A stretch of 64,000 nucleotides of DNA from Eudorina sp. 2006-703-Eu-15 (Eukaryota > Chlorophyta > Chlorophyceae > Chlamydomonadales > Volvocaceae). The notes beneath the pieces were generated by a model that worked only from the letters and a program-made list of their open reading frames with translations, made no database searches and had not been told where the DNA came from. Of this stretch, positions 47,071 to 60,225 are shown in pieces (the first letter of the stretch is position 1; each line of letters opens with the position of its first letter). The translations under genes and the position numbers were made by a program. The stretch spans positions 682,001-746,000 of the forward strand of contig BDSI01000012.1 in NCBI GenBank assembly GCA_003117195.1, read 5' to 3'.

Positions 47071-48625
47071 ATGTCAGACATATCGCCGCTCGAGATGGGC
47101 TTGGTCATCGGTTTGGTATTGGGCGTGCTGTTCCTGACACTGATCGTCGTACTCCTGTACATCCTGTACGACAAGAAAATTGCAAAGAAGAAAGACGACA
47201 GTTTACGCAATGCAGCAGCGGAATCCAATCCTCGGATGCCGCCGTCAGGTGGGTGACCGCCGCGCGTGGATCACAGGGGTTGGGCTCTCCATTCTCCAAC
47301 GTCCTTGGATGGACTGGGCCGAAGCCCCGTTGCGAACCGCTCCCACAGCTTGCTTCCAAGCATTCTCCGCGCTGTTTTGGACGCAAAACAGTGCCGGTAT
47401 TGACTTGGTCACCTTGCTGGTCAAGGGACGCACAAGAGATGTGTATTTAGGTATGTAGGTGTATTGAGAATAAGGATTCCGTTGCGTGCAGCCCGAACCG
47501 TCTCGCCCGGCCTGCACCGTACCGTAACACTGCCCAGCGCCCAACGCCCCCGGTGCCGCCATCACCGCGACAAACTCGGGCAACCTCACCGGCCCGCCAG
47601 CGGCAGGCCACCAATGGACCACCATCAACAACAGCATGGTCGGACTTGAGATGTGCGAAACCGCCACCACCACAACCAACAGCCACCCGGCCGAGGGCGA
47701 GCGGCCCAACTCGCAGCAGTCGGCCAACGGCAGCGCGGGGCAGGCCAGCTGCAGCGGCGCCAACGCGAAGACCTACTTCGCCGGGCTGCTGGCCGCCTTC
47801 GCAGCGGCGGTGTGGCCCTCAGGCGCGTGGCGGCGCCGGCTGCTGCTGCTGGCGTCCGGCCGGTCAAACCAGCGGTCGAGGGGCGGGGCCCAGGGCCGGG
47901 GCGGGGGCTTGGGCTGGGGTATCGCCCCGAGTTCGCAACCCACTGCGGCGGCGACCCCGGCCCTCGCCAAAGACTCGCCCGTCGGGGCGGTGCTGTGGGC
48001 ACAGTCGCCAGGCGCCAAGCTGGCGTGCATTTCCGAACCGCTCATGCCCTGTCTTGTCTCGCCCGGCGTCGATCGAGGGCTGGCGATGGTGATGGTCCAC
48101 CTGGAGGGCCCGGCCAAGGAGTCCAGGGAGGGACTGAATGGGCTGTCGCTGGGCGACTGTGTCGGGGACGCCGTCGTGAGCTTGACGCTGGCGCCGTCGG
48201 TCCCCAACACCCCGACGGCGTCGACTGCCCCCGCCCCAGCGGCCTGCGAGGCGGTCGTGGGCAGCCCTGCCGCAGTGGACGAGGAGGAAGCGCAGGAGGG
48301 CGTGCGGGTTGCTGCGGACGCCCCGCTGGCAGCGGGGGCAGCGCCGCAGGTGCGGCGTCACGGCGGGGGCGAGCATGGGTGCGGCGGCGTCCGAGGCGCA
48401 GGTGCTGGCGGTGATGACGTGGCGGGCAGGATTGGCCGGAGGAGCATCGACGGCGGCAGCTGTGTGGTGGAGCTGGGGATTTCCCACCCCACAAGCAGCG
48501 GCGCGAGAAAATGGGGCTGTGCGGGGCGGGCAGCCAGCCCCCCGCCCTTGGTGAAGCCCGCAGTGCCGGGCAGTGAGGGGTTGGGCCAAGGAGGCGCATT
48601 CGTATCGACGGGGAGGGACATCTGA
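47071..48625 (+). CDS. Small single-span membrane protein, 2 exons
   Basis: Exons 47071-47248 and 47538-48625, phase 1 joined to an acceptor ending CCCAG, 421 residues. The N-terminus is short and acidic (MSDISPLEM). It is followed by a strong membrane span at about residues 10-32 (LVIGLVLGVLFLTLIVVLLY) and a basic stop-transfer KKIAKKKDD. By the positive-inside rule the N-terminus faces out and the long C-terminal part is cytosolic. The second exon begins with a Thr/Asn/Gly-rich segment, then a weakly hydrophobic stretch near residues 140-152, then a more ordered region with GAVLWAQSPGAKLACISEPL and LAMVMVHLEGPAKESREGLN, and an Ala/Gly-rich end. No family is recognised. The alternative is that the Thr/Asn-rich half is extracellular. 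Confidence 0.55.
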
Positions 48626-51600
48626 GGGGAGGCATTTGCGATCTGCGATCTGGGTCAGGCGCCATGGGGCGCGTCATGCAGATCCTGGATCCGGATCCAG
48701 TATGTGATATCCCTGCGAGGCGGGGCGTCGACGTGTAGACAAACTTGATCGCCAGGCACAAGCTCGTAGCTCAAGCTTGCAGAGGTAAGGGGAGGGGCCA
48801 GGGAGGGGTTGGTGAGGTCAAGGAGGGCGTGCTGACCGCGGGCCTTGCGGCGGAAGTGCAAAACGCGCGGCGCGCATCATGGGCAGCGACGAAAAGCAAC
48901 TGACTACGAGGACGCTGCGGACGGGAGGATGCTGAGCTCGGCGGGTCAGGTCAGGTGCGCGCTGCCGCACAGCGGTACTCACCACTCGCGCAGCTGACGA
49001 CGTGCTCCGCAGGCGACGTGCTTGACGTGCTACTGCCCTGGCGATGGCGTGGGAACCACGGCCCCCACGGCTGCGCGCCGACGGCCAAGTCCTCCACCCC
49101 GCCAGGGTCATTCGTATTTCCGGCGGCGCAGCGTCGTGTTGCAAGTTGTTGTGAGCTGTTGGAAAATGAGTTGTTGTGAGTTGTTGGAAAATGAGTTGGA
49201 AAACGAGTTGTTGATGGTAATGGCTGTAGGTGCTCCCCGCACGTGCTGTTGTGCATGACGGCGGGTGCGGCTTGGGGATTTTTGACCATTCCCAGACAGC
49301 TTGCGTGCAGAGCACACGACGCAAAACACGACGTGTCTGCGACATTTGCGGTACTCCGTACAGTACAGCACTACGGCTCGTTGTATGTGGGCCGTACGCC
49401 AGTACCAGCCGGGGCCTTAGCGAGGGGCCTGCCCGGCACCGTGTGGAGGTGCGTCGAGGCTTTGCCGTGCTGGCGTTTCCGGGAGTACATGTTGGCTTTT
49501 GGACACCGTGTACGTTGGGACGCCGTGTACCGAAACGGTCAGGGCGTGACTCACCGCGCGTGTGTAGTGAGAACCCCGCGCCAGGTGTGTGTGGCCAAAG
49601 CTTTGCTTGCCTGCATGCCTGCGTGCTCGCGGCCAGGGCAATCCGAGACGCCCATGCCCTGGGAAGGGCGACCCTAATCCTTTTTCGCGGGTGGAAGAGG
49701 GGCTGAGTAAGCCCCCCAATGGCTGTGAGGAGCCGTTCGCAGTGACGGAACCAAACATATCCGACTCCACATCCTTACGTGATGGCGTCATTCGTATCGG
49801 TTATGTGTCGGTTACGTAGGGGGCCGCCTGTGGCGCAGCGTGATATCTGACACGGTGTGGAAGCCACCCCTCAACATGTTCGCTGTCCGATTCATTTAAC
49901 TTAGTAGGGGTGGGAAGTGTGTATTAGTAGGAGGAGGATCTGTGTACAAGTGCACGATGGCGTGCGGGATGGTCGTGGAATGCCGCAAATGCCCGGGTGG
50001 CTCTCATCCTGGCAGGAGCACAGTCAAAACTGTGCGCGTCATCCAGTCAGGGTTGGCGCACCTGATACCATGAACTGCAGCCGGCACTGCGGCCCGCTAG
50101 GTTCAGCTACAGGAGATGCAAGCCTGTTGGTCATACGCATGCAACTATATTTGGACACGGTTGGTCGCCTCACTCGGTAGTCTTATGGGTTTGCACATGG
50201 GCTTCAGGCCGCATCATCCACCACAATACCAATGCGCGGCACATGGTCTGGATCCGGTGTGGATTCGGGGTGGGGTGCTCCGCAAGAACCAGTCACATGC
50301 GGACATGTCTCAGGTCACGGTTGTCACCGTCCGTGCAAAGTGACATCTGCGCGCCCGTGACCATTGCAGGGTGTGCATGTATGTAGGTGTGCGGATGTTG
50401 GGGGCCAGCGCATTACCGCGTAATAATGCCGTAACGTACCGTACTGCCGTCGGAAGAATCGAAGTCTCGATTGCGTGAGTGCGGCACAAGGAGGTACTGC
50501 TAAGGTACTTGGTGTTTCTGCCCCCTGCCACGCGTGGGCCCTCGGCCGGGAGCTCCAGTCTGCTCCACTTCACGTTTGGTTCCCATGCGCGCACACTGTT
50601 TCGCGCAGGACGTGTCAGGACATCTTGAACGGACTGGTTCCGACTCAGCGAAGTGATATTAGAAATGGAGGACAGAAATTACAATAGATCCAGACCGTTA
50701 TCTGCGGACAGGGGTAACAACCCAAGATGGAAATTCGACGAGATCTTCGAGCGAGGTGCGCGGCCATATATTTCTGGCACAGAAACTGCCCAGCCAACCC
50801 TAGACAGCGTAGGAACAACAAGCTTTCAGTACGGTAATATATCTACGGATGGGGACAGAACTGATCCACGAGCCAGCCTTCATGGATCTCCAAGGATGTG
50901 GGAACAAGCCTAGCAGTTGCAGGCTGCAACGAATGTACAACGTGATGAAACTGACTGTATGTGCTTGGAAAACGCCGACCTCGCTTCAAGCTGCCACACA
51001 ACATGAGCTCAAGCCTAGATAAGCACGCAAGCAAGACGTTCAGTGAATTAAGAATACGGGGCCGCTCGTCAGCTAACCGCCTGCGTGTGGCCGTGAGCCG
51101 TTCGCGTGCCTTCTGAATCCGCACAGCTGTCGCTGCGCACAGCTGTCGCGCGGATCGCACGCTGCGGTGGCACATATCCGGAAATCAGTACTCCGTCAAG
51201 CAAGTACAACCAGGAGCTGCCAGCAGCGAAAATTTTGCTCAGCTGGAGCGCAACAGCCAGGAACAGCCTAGCGATCAGTGCGGGCTCAAGGCCATCGAGT
51301 ACCACTCTTTTGCTTCAAACAAGTCCACGGCCGTGCAGCGACTTCGGCCTAGGCAAGAGGAAAGTCTCATTTTAGTCCTGTCGTCTGCAAGGTACCCGTC
51401 CTGGATTTTGACGGGCACCACCTCACGGCACATAGCCATCCTCCCGCACGGAAACCTCATCCGCCGGTTGTCCCCCCGTGGCGTTGATGTATGTCACAGC
51501 TCACAGGTCTAAGCACTGCCGCAAACGGTGCACCGACAAACATGCGTTTGCAAACACTGGGCTCTGTAGCAGTATCCTTTATCCTCAGTCATGTCCGGCG

Positions 51601-54021
51601 TCTGCGGAGCTCTCGTTCGTCGCCGCAAAAGCTAACAGCTGCCGCGGTGCGGACGACGGCGGTGCGAAGAGGAAGGCCCAGAAAGTGCCCGCTGTCGCAC
51701 ATCAGGCCGCGGCCCATCCACAGCTCATCCAGCTTGTCCATTCCTGCTCATAGTGGTTAAGAAGTAACCCTACATAACCCAACTTAACCCAACCCAACCA
51801 ACCCAGACATGCTGTTGTGAGTGTCGAGGCAAGCGCCCATCGCTCTTCCACCTCCGTGCGGTCGTTGCCCAACAAGATGCACAGTCAACCCACGCTGAAT
51901 CAGCAAGTCCCCCAAACCATTGAATGCCGTCCCGCACCAGCGCATGACCCGGTACTTCGGATAAGTCAAACATCTCGGCGCCGACTGCAGAGAGGACCGC
52001 TGCGTCGGCCGCCCTCAACCGGCCGCTGCCAACGGTCAACGGTAGCAACCAACGCAAGTACAAAGCAACCCACCGCTGGGATCCAACCGAGTGCCTCAGC
52101 GCAGCAGCGTTATGCCAGCGATACACCCCCTGGGCGACAATAAACATGCCCACCTCGACCCTAACACAAACCAAAGAGGCAACCCGAAAATTAGTACGAC
52201 AACGTACGACAGCTTTGGTACAGCAGCGAACACAGGGTGGCCCGAAACCAACACATGCCATGCACCCCTCCTGTTTACTTGGGTACTTCGCGATGGATTA
52301 TGCAGCGCTGGGGTTCGGCTGGCAAGAGCAAGAGCAAGAGCGATGAAAACGAACACGAACATGAACACGAACACGAACGCGCGCACTGGCACAGTCACGG
52401 GCACCGTCGCCCGACGCCCGGTGCGGGTGCACTGGCGTCTGTCGCTGCAGAGGACATGACTGCTGGCAGGTGCACACACCTCTTTTGAGAGACCCACCGA
52501 CCCACGCAGTCAACCCACCAGCCCTCGCAGCTCAGCTGAGGACGCCCTAGAGATTGAAACTCGCAGCGGTTCAGATGCCCGCCAGCTCTCCGCCGCGCCC
52601 TCCCTCACTCTCCTCACTCCCCTCACTCCCCTCACTCATGCTCTTCCGCACTGACAGCTGCCCCTGGCACGAGGGGCCGCAGCCGCCAGGTGGCGGGGTC
52701 CACAGCGACGTGATGCATTCAGGTGGCGGACAACGGCGTCCCGAATCCAGACCAGACCAGACCAGTCACACGCCGCGTCATCAACAACCCGCCTGACGCG
52801 TCGGCCCTCGCCAAGGAAAACACCAAACACTTGGGCAACCGACCGCCTGCCACGGAAAAAGGCACTCCTGCGTCCTCGTTCACTCATCTCTGGGTCGTAT
52901 GCGCCTGCACGCAAAACCGACGACACAGGCTTGTCTGGGCTGCCAACGTCCGTCGTAGGCTGGGCGTGACGGCCCAGCCAGCCGGTGAGGCCGCTGTACT
53001 AGGAGCGGCCGTCGGCGTGTCCGCGTGCCACGCGCGCCACACACGCACACACACCCGGCGTTGGCCTGGGTGGACGACAGGTCGGCTTCTCATGTGCTTG
53101 GGTCCGTCATATGCTTCGTGCAGCACTCGCGCTGCCCGGCGGGCGGTCACCGGCCCTCTCCCGGTGTGCGACCCAAGTGCCATCGCGCGCCGGGCAGTTA
53201 CACCGCACAGCGCTCGCGCGTGTGCGCGCGTTCCGTACCACACCGTACGTACTACTATCGTACTCCGATACCCCCACGAACCCACAAACCGACACATGCC
53301 GTCCAATCGCGCTCCGCATCAGGAAGCGCTCGCCGTCCCGTAGTTCGGTCCCAACGGTCCGTGTACGGTAACACGTAGTTCGGTGCTTCCCACGTTCCAA
53401 CCCTCCCCCCGCCCGCCCATCCCTCCCATCATACCACATTTGACATGAGGAATAACAACTTCGTCAAGCATCCTCCAAAGCGACCTTCGCTGCCGTACAA
53501 CGGCAGGACAAGCGGGACAACGCGCATTATTGCACACACACACACACACACCCCGCGCGCCCAACAGTTCATGTCCGTGGGTGTGTGGCCCGTGGCACGC
53601 ATCACCAATACCACCACGTGCTTGTCGCATAAACCCAGATCAAGATCCAAATCCAGCTCGAGATTCAAGTCCAGATCAAGATGCGATCAGATCCTGGACT
53701 GCATGTGCTGGCGATGACCTAGCGAGTTGCGACTGCCGTACGACCGCCGTGTCGTTCGCTGTGCTGGATCGCCGAGGGCCTTATACCATTGCCCACCGCG
53801 CGCCTCCGCCGAGTCCCTCCATCCCTCCATCCCTCCATCCATCTTAGCCATTCAGGAGCTGGAGACCAGCAACACAGCAGGGCGGGTCGGGCGAGTTTCT
53901 CGCTGACCACAGCAGATCCCAGCCGCCGCTTTGAGCAGAGCCTCCGACGTCCAGGCATCATCATGCAGCCCTCTGCGTGGTGTACGGCGCCGTCGTATCA
54001 TGGATCCCAGGCGGGATGTGA
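48626..54021. other. 5.4-kb stretch without a supported gene
   Basis: Open frames here are short and lack family matches. Those considered are plus-strand 49243-49677 (144 codons), plus-strand 50653-50913 (86 codons), plus-strand 51491-51760, which contains RRGRPRK resembling an AT-hook, and minus-strand 52096-52497. Simple repeats include TTGTTGTGAGTTGTTGGAAA-like units at 49145-49215, GAACAC hexamers near 52350-52380, and CAAGATCCA-like units near 53638-53685. The left end is presumably 3' UTR of the membrane protein and the right end 3' UTR of the giant gene. Confidence 0.45.
53199..53203 (-). terminator. Candidate UGUAA polyadenylation signal of the giant gene
   Basis: TGTAA on the minus strand, about 820 bp after the stop at 54022. 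This is a common 3' UTR length in volvocine algae. Confidence 0.35.
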
Positions 54022-57000
54022 CTAAGGTCGCCCGGAGCGCTGCGTCCAAGAGGAACCGATGGGGTGCTCTGCCCACATCGCCGCCTCCTCGTCCGCCGCC
54101 GATGACCCATGGGTCATCTGTACGGATACTGGCATCGGCAGGAAGGCGGGCCCTTGCGGTACATGCGGGTACGGCTGCTGCTGCTGCGGCAGCGGCTGCT
54201 GCGGCTGATGCTGCGGATTGTGGGGAGCGCTCGCCCAGGGCCGAGACGGCGTGGCGGCCGCGGCCGCCGCCGCCGCGGCGGCGGCGGTGGCGGCGCCGCC
54301 GCCGCCGGCGACAGGTGACTGCAGCGTCAGAGACGCGCGGTTGCCGGGCTCCGGCGGCAAGGCACCGCTGCCGGCGCTGTCCCGCGGCAGCCTCCAGGTC
54401 TCTGTCTGTGGCGGCTCCGATGAGCCTGAAGATGGTTTCGGGGCCAGACGCGGAGAGGAAGCATGTGCGGGACGAGCGGTCAGCTGGGGTGCGGCCGGGG
54501 AGGAGGAGCATGGCCGGATGTCGTTGATGGTGTACAGGTCACTAGCTGCCGCCGCGGATACAGCAGGTGCAAGCACAGATGCCGCTGCCGCTGCCGCCGA
54601 TACAGAGACAGAAAGTCGCAACCGCGAGTGGCCAAGGTCTTCCACAAACATTTATCGCACATTCATCGAGTGCGGACATGGCATGGCATGGTCGGGTGGT
54701 CGATTTCGATTACTGTAACACACATCGGGCGGGTTTTCACGCCAAAACTAAACCATGGATGCGACCCACGGGTCGAGGTTTCCCCGAACGCCCGCGGGTC
54801 GTCAGCGCAATGCTTCTCAACGGTGCGCCCTACCTGCGGTGCTGCCGTACGGAACCTGTGCCACGTTGCCGTACTGGGCCGATTGTACTGCGGGTTCGCT
54901 GACGGCGACGGCGCCCAGCGGCGCCGACCCGCTGCCCTCCGCCATCGCCCCGCCGCCGCGATTGCGGGGATCCAGGGGCCCGGCCGGAGGCAGGCCGGCG
55001 TGCGGCGTGCTGTACGGCACCGACTGCCAGGTACTGCCGCCGGCGTCTGTCCCGGCGCCCGCCGGCGCCGCCGCCCCTGCCGCCGAAGGGTGCAGCGGAA
55101 CCCCACAGCCCAGGCACACGCTGCATAGCCGCGAGCCTGCACTCGGAGAGGACACCACCGGGCACGACGGCGGCTGGGGCTGCGGCGGCAGCAGCAGCGG
55201 CGGCTGCGGCGGTGCTGGCGTGGGCACGGCGCCGCCACGCATTCGCACTTGGGACGGCAGCCGTGGCTGTGATTGCGGCGGCGGCGGCGGCAGCGGCGGC
55301 GGGTGCTGTCGCGGAGAGCTGAGTCCGGGATTTCCCGCTTGCTGGCAGAGCGGGGACTGCGCCGCGTTAGGGTTGTACGATGGCGGCAGGGGTGGCATGG
55401 GCGGTAGCAACGGCAGCGCCGCTCGGCCGCCGCTGGTGCAGCTGTTGGAGACGTTGTACGGCCCGCACGACGCGTCCTGTCCAGCTGTGGCATCCGCCAG
55501 CAGCGGCGGCGGCGGCAGGACATGCGGCCGCAGAGGCGGCGTCACGGTAGCCGTACCACCGTACCCGTCGTACATGGTGCGGATACCGGCACAGCAAGGG
55601 CCCGTGCAGACACCACTGGGACCCGGCGGCGGCGGCGGCAGTGACGGCGGCGGCTCCTGGGACCCAGATGTCGGTAAATCGACTAAGTGCTTGGCTGCAA
55701 GGTACGGCACCACGGGGCCCGATGGCGGCGGCTGCGGCGGCTGTGACGGCGCTGGCGGCAGCGCCGATATCGCATCCCACTCCTGCCCGGTATGCATTGT
55801 ACGGCGGTAGCCTCCGTCACCCTCCGACTGCGACGGCGCCGCGGACGCCGTCGCGCCGTGCAAGGAGTACGGCTGCTGCGGCATGGGTGGCGGCGCGTTC
55901 TCAGGCGGGCATGAAGGGCATGGAATCGTTTGCGACTGCGGCGGTGGCAGCAGATTGGATGACTGTCCCGCGGGTCCACCATAACAAGTCGGCGTGTACA
56001 TTCCCTGATATTGTTGTTGTTGTTGTTGTGGTGGAGGTGGTGGTGGTTGGTGGTAATGGTGCTGCTGCTGCTGGGCCGGCGGCGCTGTCGCTGTCGGCGG
56101 CGGCGGGTACGGATGCGACCCATGGGACTGCGGCGGGCGAGCGAGTGATATGTCGACGGGTTGACCAGGGAATGTCGAATGACCTGCCGTCAATGGCGGG
56201 TTTACGTACTGACCGGTGTACGGCACGGGTACGGAAGAAGGCGGCTGAGGCGGCGCCGGCGGCGGCGGGCCCTGTGCGGCGCCGCCAGCGCGAGAGGGTC
56301 CGTCGTCCGCGCCGGCGGGCCAATGTACGGACTGCGGCGGCCCGCCGTTCGACGCGCCTGCACTCTGCGGCCCCGATGACACGACGGAGCCGCTCTCCGG
56401 CAGCATCAGCGGCGGCGGCGGGTCATATCTGCCGTACGCTGTCGCGCCGCGCTGGGGAGTGGAGCTCTGGTACGGCTGCGGCTGCGACTGCGGCGGCGGC
56501 CTGGACAGCGGCGGCGCGCCAACACTACTGGCGGGCGCGGCTGCGGCGGCCGCCAGGCACGCATGACACGTGCACGGCAGAGCGCTCGGACTGGGTCGGT
56601 ATGGGTCGGATGAGTAAGGTACGGCAGGGTACGACCCTGCTGTGTACGGCGATGAACTGAACGGGTTTGGCGGCTGTGCAGCGCCGCAGCCGCCGCTTCC
56701 CGGCGTCGCCGTGGGCGTGTACGACGACATTGACGGGGCCGTCGGAACCGGCGTCGAAGCGAAGGTCGATTGCGGCGGCGGCGGCGGCGGCCGAGTGTAG
56801 CTCGGGGCGCTCTGTTGTGGCAGATGCTGTGCGGGGGGGGGCGGCAGCGGCAGCGGCAGCGGCGGCGGCGCTGGCGGACGGGGCGACAGCGCGGGGTGGA
56901 AAGCAGGGCCTGCGCCGGTTGGGCCGGCGCGGCGGCACACCTCACACGGGCACCCATTGGCCGTACGAGCCGTACCCGGTCCGGTTCCGGAGCTGGCACC

Positions 57001-57603
57001 CGTAGCCGCACCAACACCTGCGCCGCCTGCTGCTGTTGCTGCCGCTGAGGGAGGGGGCGGCGGCGCCGATACCCTGGAGTGCAGCATCCCCGACGCTCGG
57101 TCGTCGTCGAACATCGACGGACCACCGAGCGGCCCGCCCGTTGTGTACGGCAAAGGCTGCTGCCGTCCGCCCCGCGCGACGCAGGCAGGGCATGTGCAGC
57201 GCCCGTCATACGGCATGCCGGGCCCCGTGCCCGCCGCCGACGTGATTGGCTGCGCGGCAGTCGCTGCGGCCAATGGCGGCTGCCACTGACCTGACGAGCC
57301 GTTCCCGTACGGCGGTCGATGAGGCGGCGAGGGGCCGGACCGTGACGCATCGCCAGCCCACGCCGGTGACCTGGCATAAGGCCCGCCGGTCGTCGGCGCC
57401 ATGTACGTCCCCTGCTGTTCGACGCCGTGGGATACGGCCGCTTCGGCGGTGCCGTAAGACGACCGCCGCCGGCTGTGGACGTCTCCGAGACCGGCGTCCC
57501 CGAGGGCTGACTCGACGCTGCGCTTGCGGTCACTACCGCGGCTGCCCCCAACCGACCCATGGGTCCCTAACGCCTCACTTCTCGAGCCGCCGCCACCACG
57601 ATG

Positions 57604-57635
<32 letters not shown>

Positions 57636-59242
57636 GGTACTGTTGCTGCTGCTGCCGCTGCTGTCTCTCCGCGCAGCCACACTTGCCCGCAGGATCATGG
57701 GTGGTGGGATTCGCGGCGGCGCCATACGGTAACAGCTGTACGGCAGCAGGTTGCGGGCCCTGCACCTGCCACGCCGGCGCGCCCGTGTACCGATCCCCGG
57801 TCGCTGGCGGCGGTGGGAACTGCGGTGCAGGCACCGGCGGCTGGTGGTGGTGGTGGTGGTGCTGCTGCTGCTGCTGCTGGTGCTGCTGCTGGTGGTGTTG
57901 GTGCGGCGGCGGCGGGTTGGGCGGCGGCTGGGTGGGCGGCGGGACCTGCCCGGTGCCCTCCGCGGGACCTGCGGCGTTCCCCTGATGCCCTTCAGTGAAG
58001 GCCATGAACAGGGCCACGTGCTGGGGCGGCTGCTGCTGCGGCGGCGGCGGCAGCGCGGACAGGGCCAGCCCCGTGCAGTACGACCCTGTGGCCAGGCCGT
58101 GCGACGCCGGCCCCGCGGCGAGGGCGTAACAACCGACCCGTGGGTCACTAGTGTCCCCCTCCATCAGTCCGTCTGGGTGACCTCGATGTGTTTCGAACCC
58201 GCCCGCATCAGCGGAGCGGCCTGGCAGCATTGCAGGTGGCAGCAGGGCCTGCGGCGGCGGCGGCGGCGGCGCCTGCTGCAGCAGCTCCGTGCCCGACGCC
58301 GTCGGCGCCGCCACCTCGCGCTCGATGTCCATTGGCAGCATCACCGAAGATGGCGGCGGCGGCGGCAGCTCCTGGGACACGCATCCGCTGCCGTACTCCA
58401 TCTCGTCCCAGTACGACGCCCTGACCCACCCGCTACCGCCGTCACTGGGCCGTAGCCAGACCCGTCGATGGGACGGCGGCGGCGGCGACGATCCTGCGTC
58501 CAAGGCGCCCGACGATGGCGGCGGCGGCGGAGCCTGGGAGCCTGCCGTACCGGCGCCCTGCGTCGCCCAGCCAAGCGACCAAGACGGCAGCGGCGCTGCG
58601 GTGGCCGAGGCGCAAGCCGGCGGCGGCGGCGGCGGCGGCGGCGACGCAAAGGTGTCACCCCGTGGTCCCGGGCCCCAGCCGAACCCACCGCCGCCTCCGC
58701 CATTCGCCGCCGGCACCTCGCCGGCCCGCACTACTCCCGTTGCCGTACCGTACGGCATCTCCGCACCAAGGTGACGGTGCGGGTGCTGCGGGTGCTGATG
58801 GGCTTGAGACGACGGCAAGGGGGGAGCGGATGCTGAGGCACGAGGGTGAGGGGGGCAAGGGGCGTGGTACAGCGGCGGCGGCGGCGGCGGCGGACGAATG
58901 TCGTACTGGCGGTTCCCGGGGCCGTCCTGCCACAGGTCGATCCGCCACCCGGGCGCCGGCCGCTGCAGATGCCGACAGTGCTGTTCCTGCTGGGCCCTCC
59001 CGCCGCCGCTTGCAACACGCCCTCCCTGCTCCCTGCCCTCCTCCTGCCCCAACTCCTCGTACTGCTCCTCGCCTTCCGTCTCCTGTGCCGCGGCCCCCTC
59101 CTCTCCTCCCTCCTCCTCCTCCGCCTCCTCCTCCTCCTCCATTTGCTCCTCGTCGTCTCCCTCCCGCGCCTCGTTGCTCTCCGGCACAGCAACCGCAGCA
59201 CCATCGCCCGACTCATGCAGGGCCCCCTCCTCCTCCTCCTCT

Positions 59243-59274
<32 letters not shown>

Positions 59275-60183
59275 ATAGTGATCCTCCTGCAGTCGCGCCC
59301 GCTTGCGCAGGTGCCCCGTCGCCGCCGTACTCACTACCACCACCGCCGCTGCCGCCGCCGCCGCCGCCGCAGCCGTGGAGGCCGACCCGGGTCCCCTCAC
59401 GTCCTTAGAGCCGCACGAGCTGGTCGCGTCGTCGGCCACCTCCGGCGCCTCAGCCGGCCCCGCCGCCACCTCCACCACCTCCCGCGCCTCGCCCTCCCCC
59501 GCCAGCCGCCGCCGCGGCGGCGAGTGCTGCGTCCCTACCGGCTCCTGTCTGTACGGCTGTCCGCCGGGGGCCAGCGGCTGCGGATGCTGCTGCTGCGGAT
59601 GCTGCTGCTCCGCGGCACAGCCCCCGATTCCGTCGCTGACGTGGCCTGGGGGCCCCGTCCGACCCATGGGTCCTGGCAACGGACCAGCGCCTGTCGTGAT
59701 GGCGTTCGGCGCGACGGCGCTTCGCGGCGTCAACCGCGGCGGAAGTGCCACTGCCGCCGCCGCCGGCGGCGGCGGAGGCAGCGGAGGCGGCGGCGGAGGC
59801 AGCAGAGGCGGTGGCAGCGGTGTGCTGTTGGCCCTCCGCAGCGCGCCGCCGCAGCAGCCGCACGCGGCGGTGTCGTTACCCACCGCCGCCGGCGGTTTGC
59901 CGCTGCACGGCGTCAGGAGCGGTGGCAGGCCGCGCTCGATGCTGTTGCCGGTCGTAATTACATTACCGGGGGGCTGCAGCTGCGGCTGGGAGGATCGGGC
60001 CGCCGCCAGTCCGACGGCGGAGGCCGATGCTGACGTCAGCTGCCCACCGCCGGCGCCGCTGCCGCCGCCAGGTCCCCCCACAATGAGCCAATCCGCCTCC
60101 GCGCAACGGCTCCACATCGCGACATAGTCGAAGGAGGCCTGCGTACGGACGTGGGGGAGGGGGGAGACGCTGCGGTGAACGAG

Positions 60184-60225
<42 letters not shown>

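Noticed and set aside
51491..51760. Short plus-strand protein with an AT-hook-like RRGRPRK
   Set aside because: A seven-residue basic motif is easily met by chance, and the 89-codon frame has no other support.
58846..60033. Plus-strand frame of 395 codons rich in Leu and Arg
   Set aside because: Antisense to the second exon of the giant gene; the Leu runs are the complement of Glu/Gln codons.
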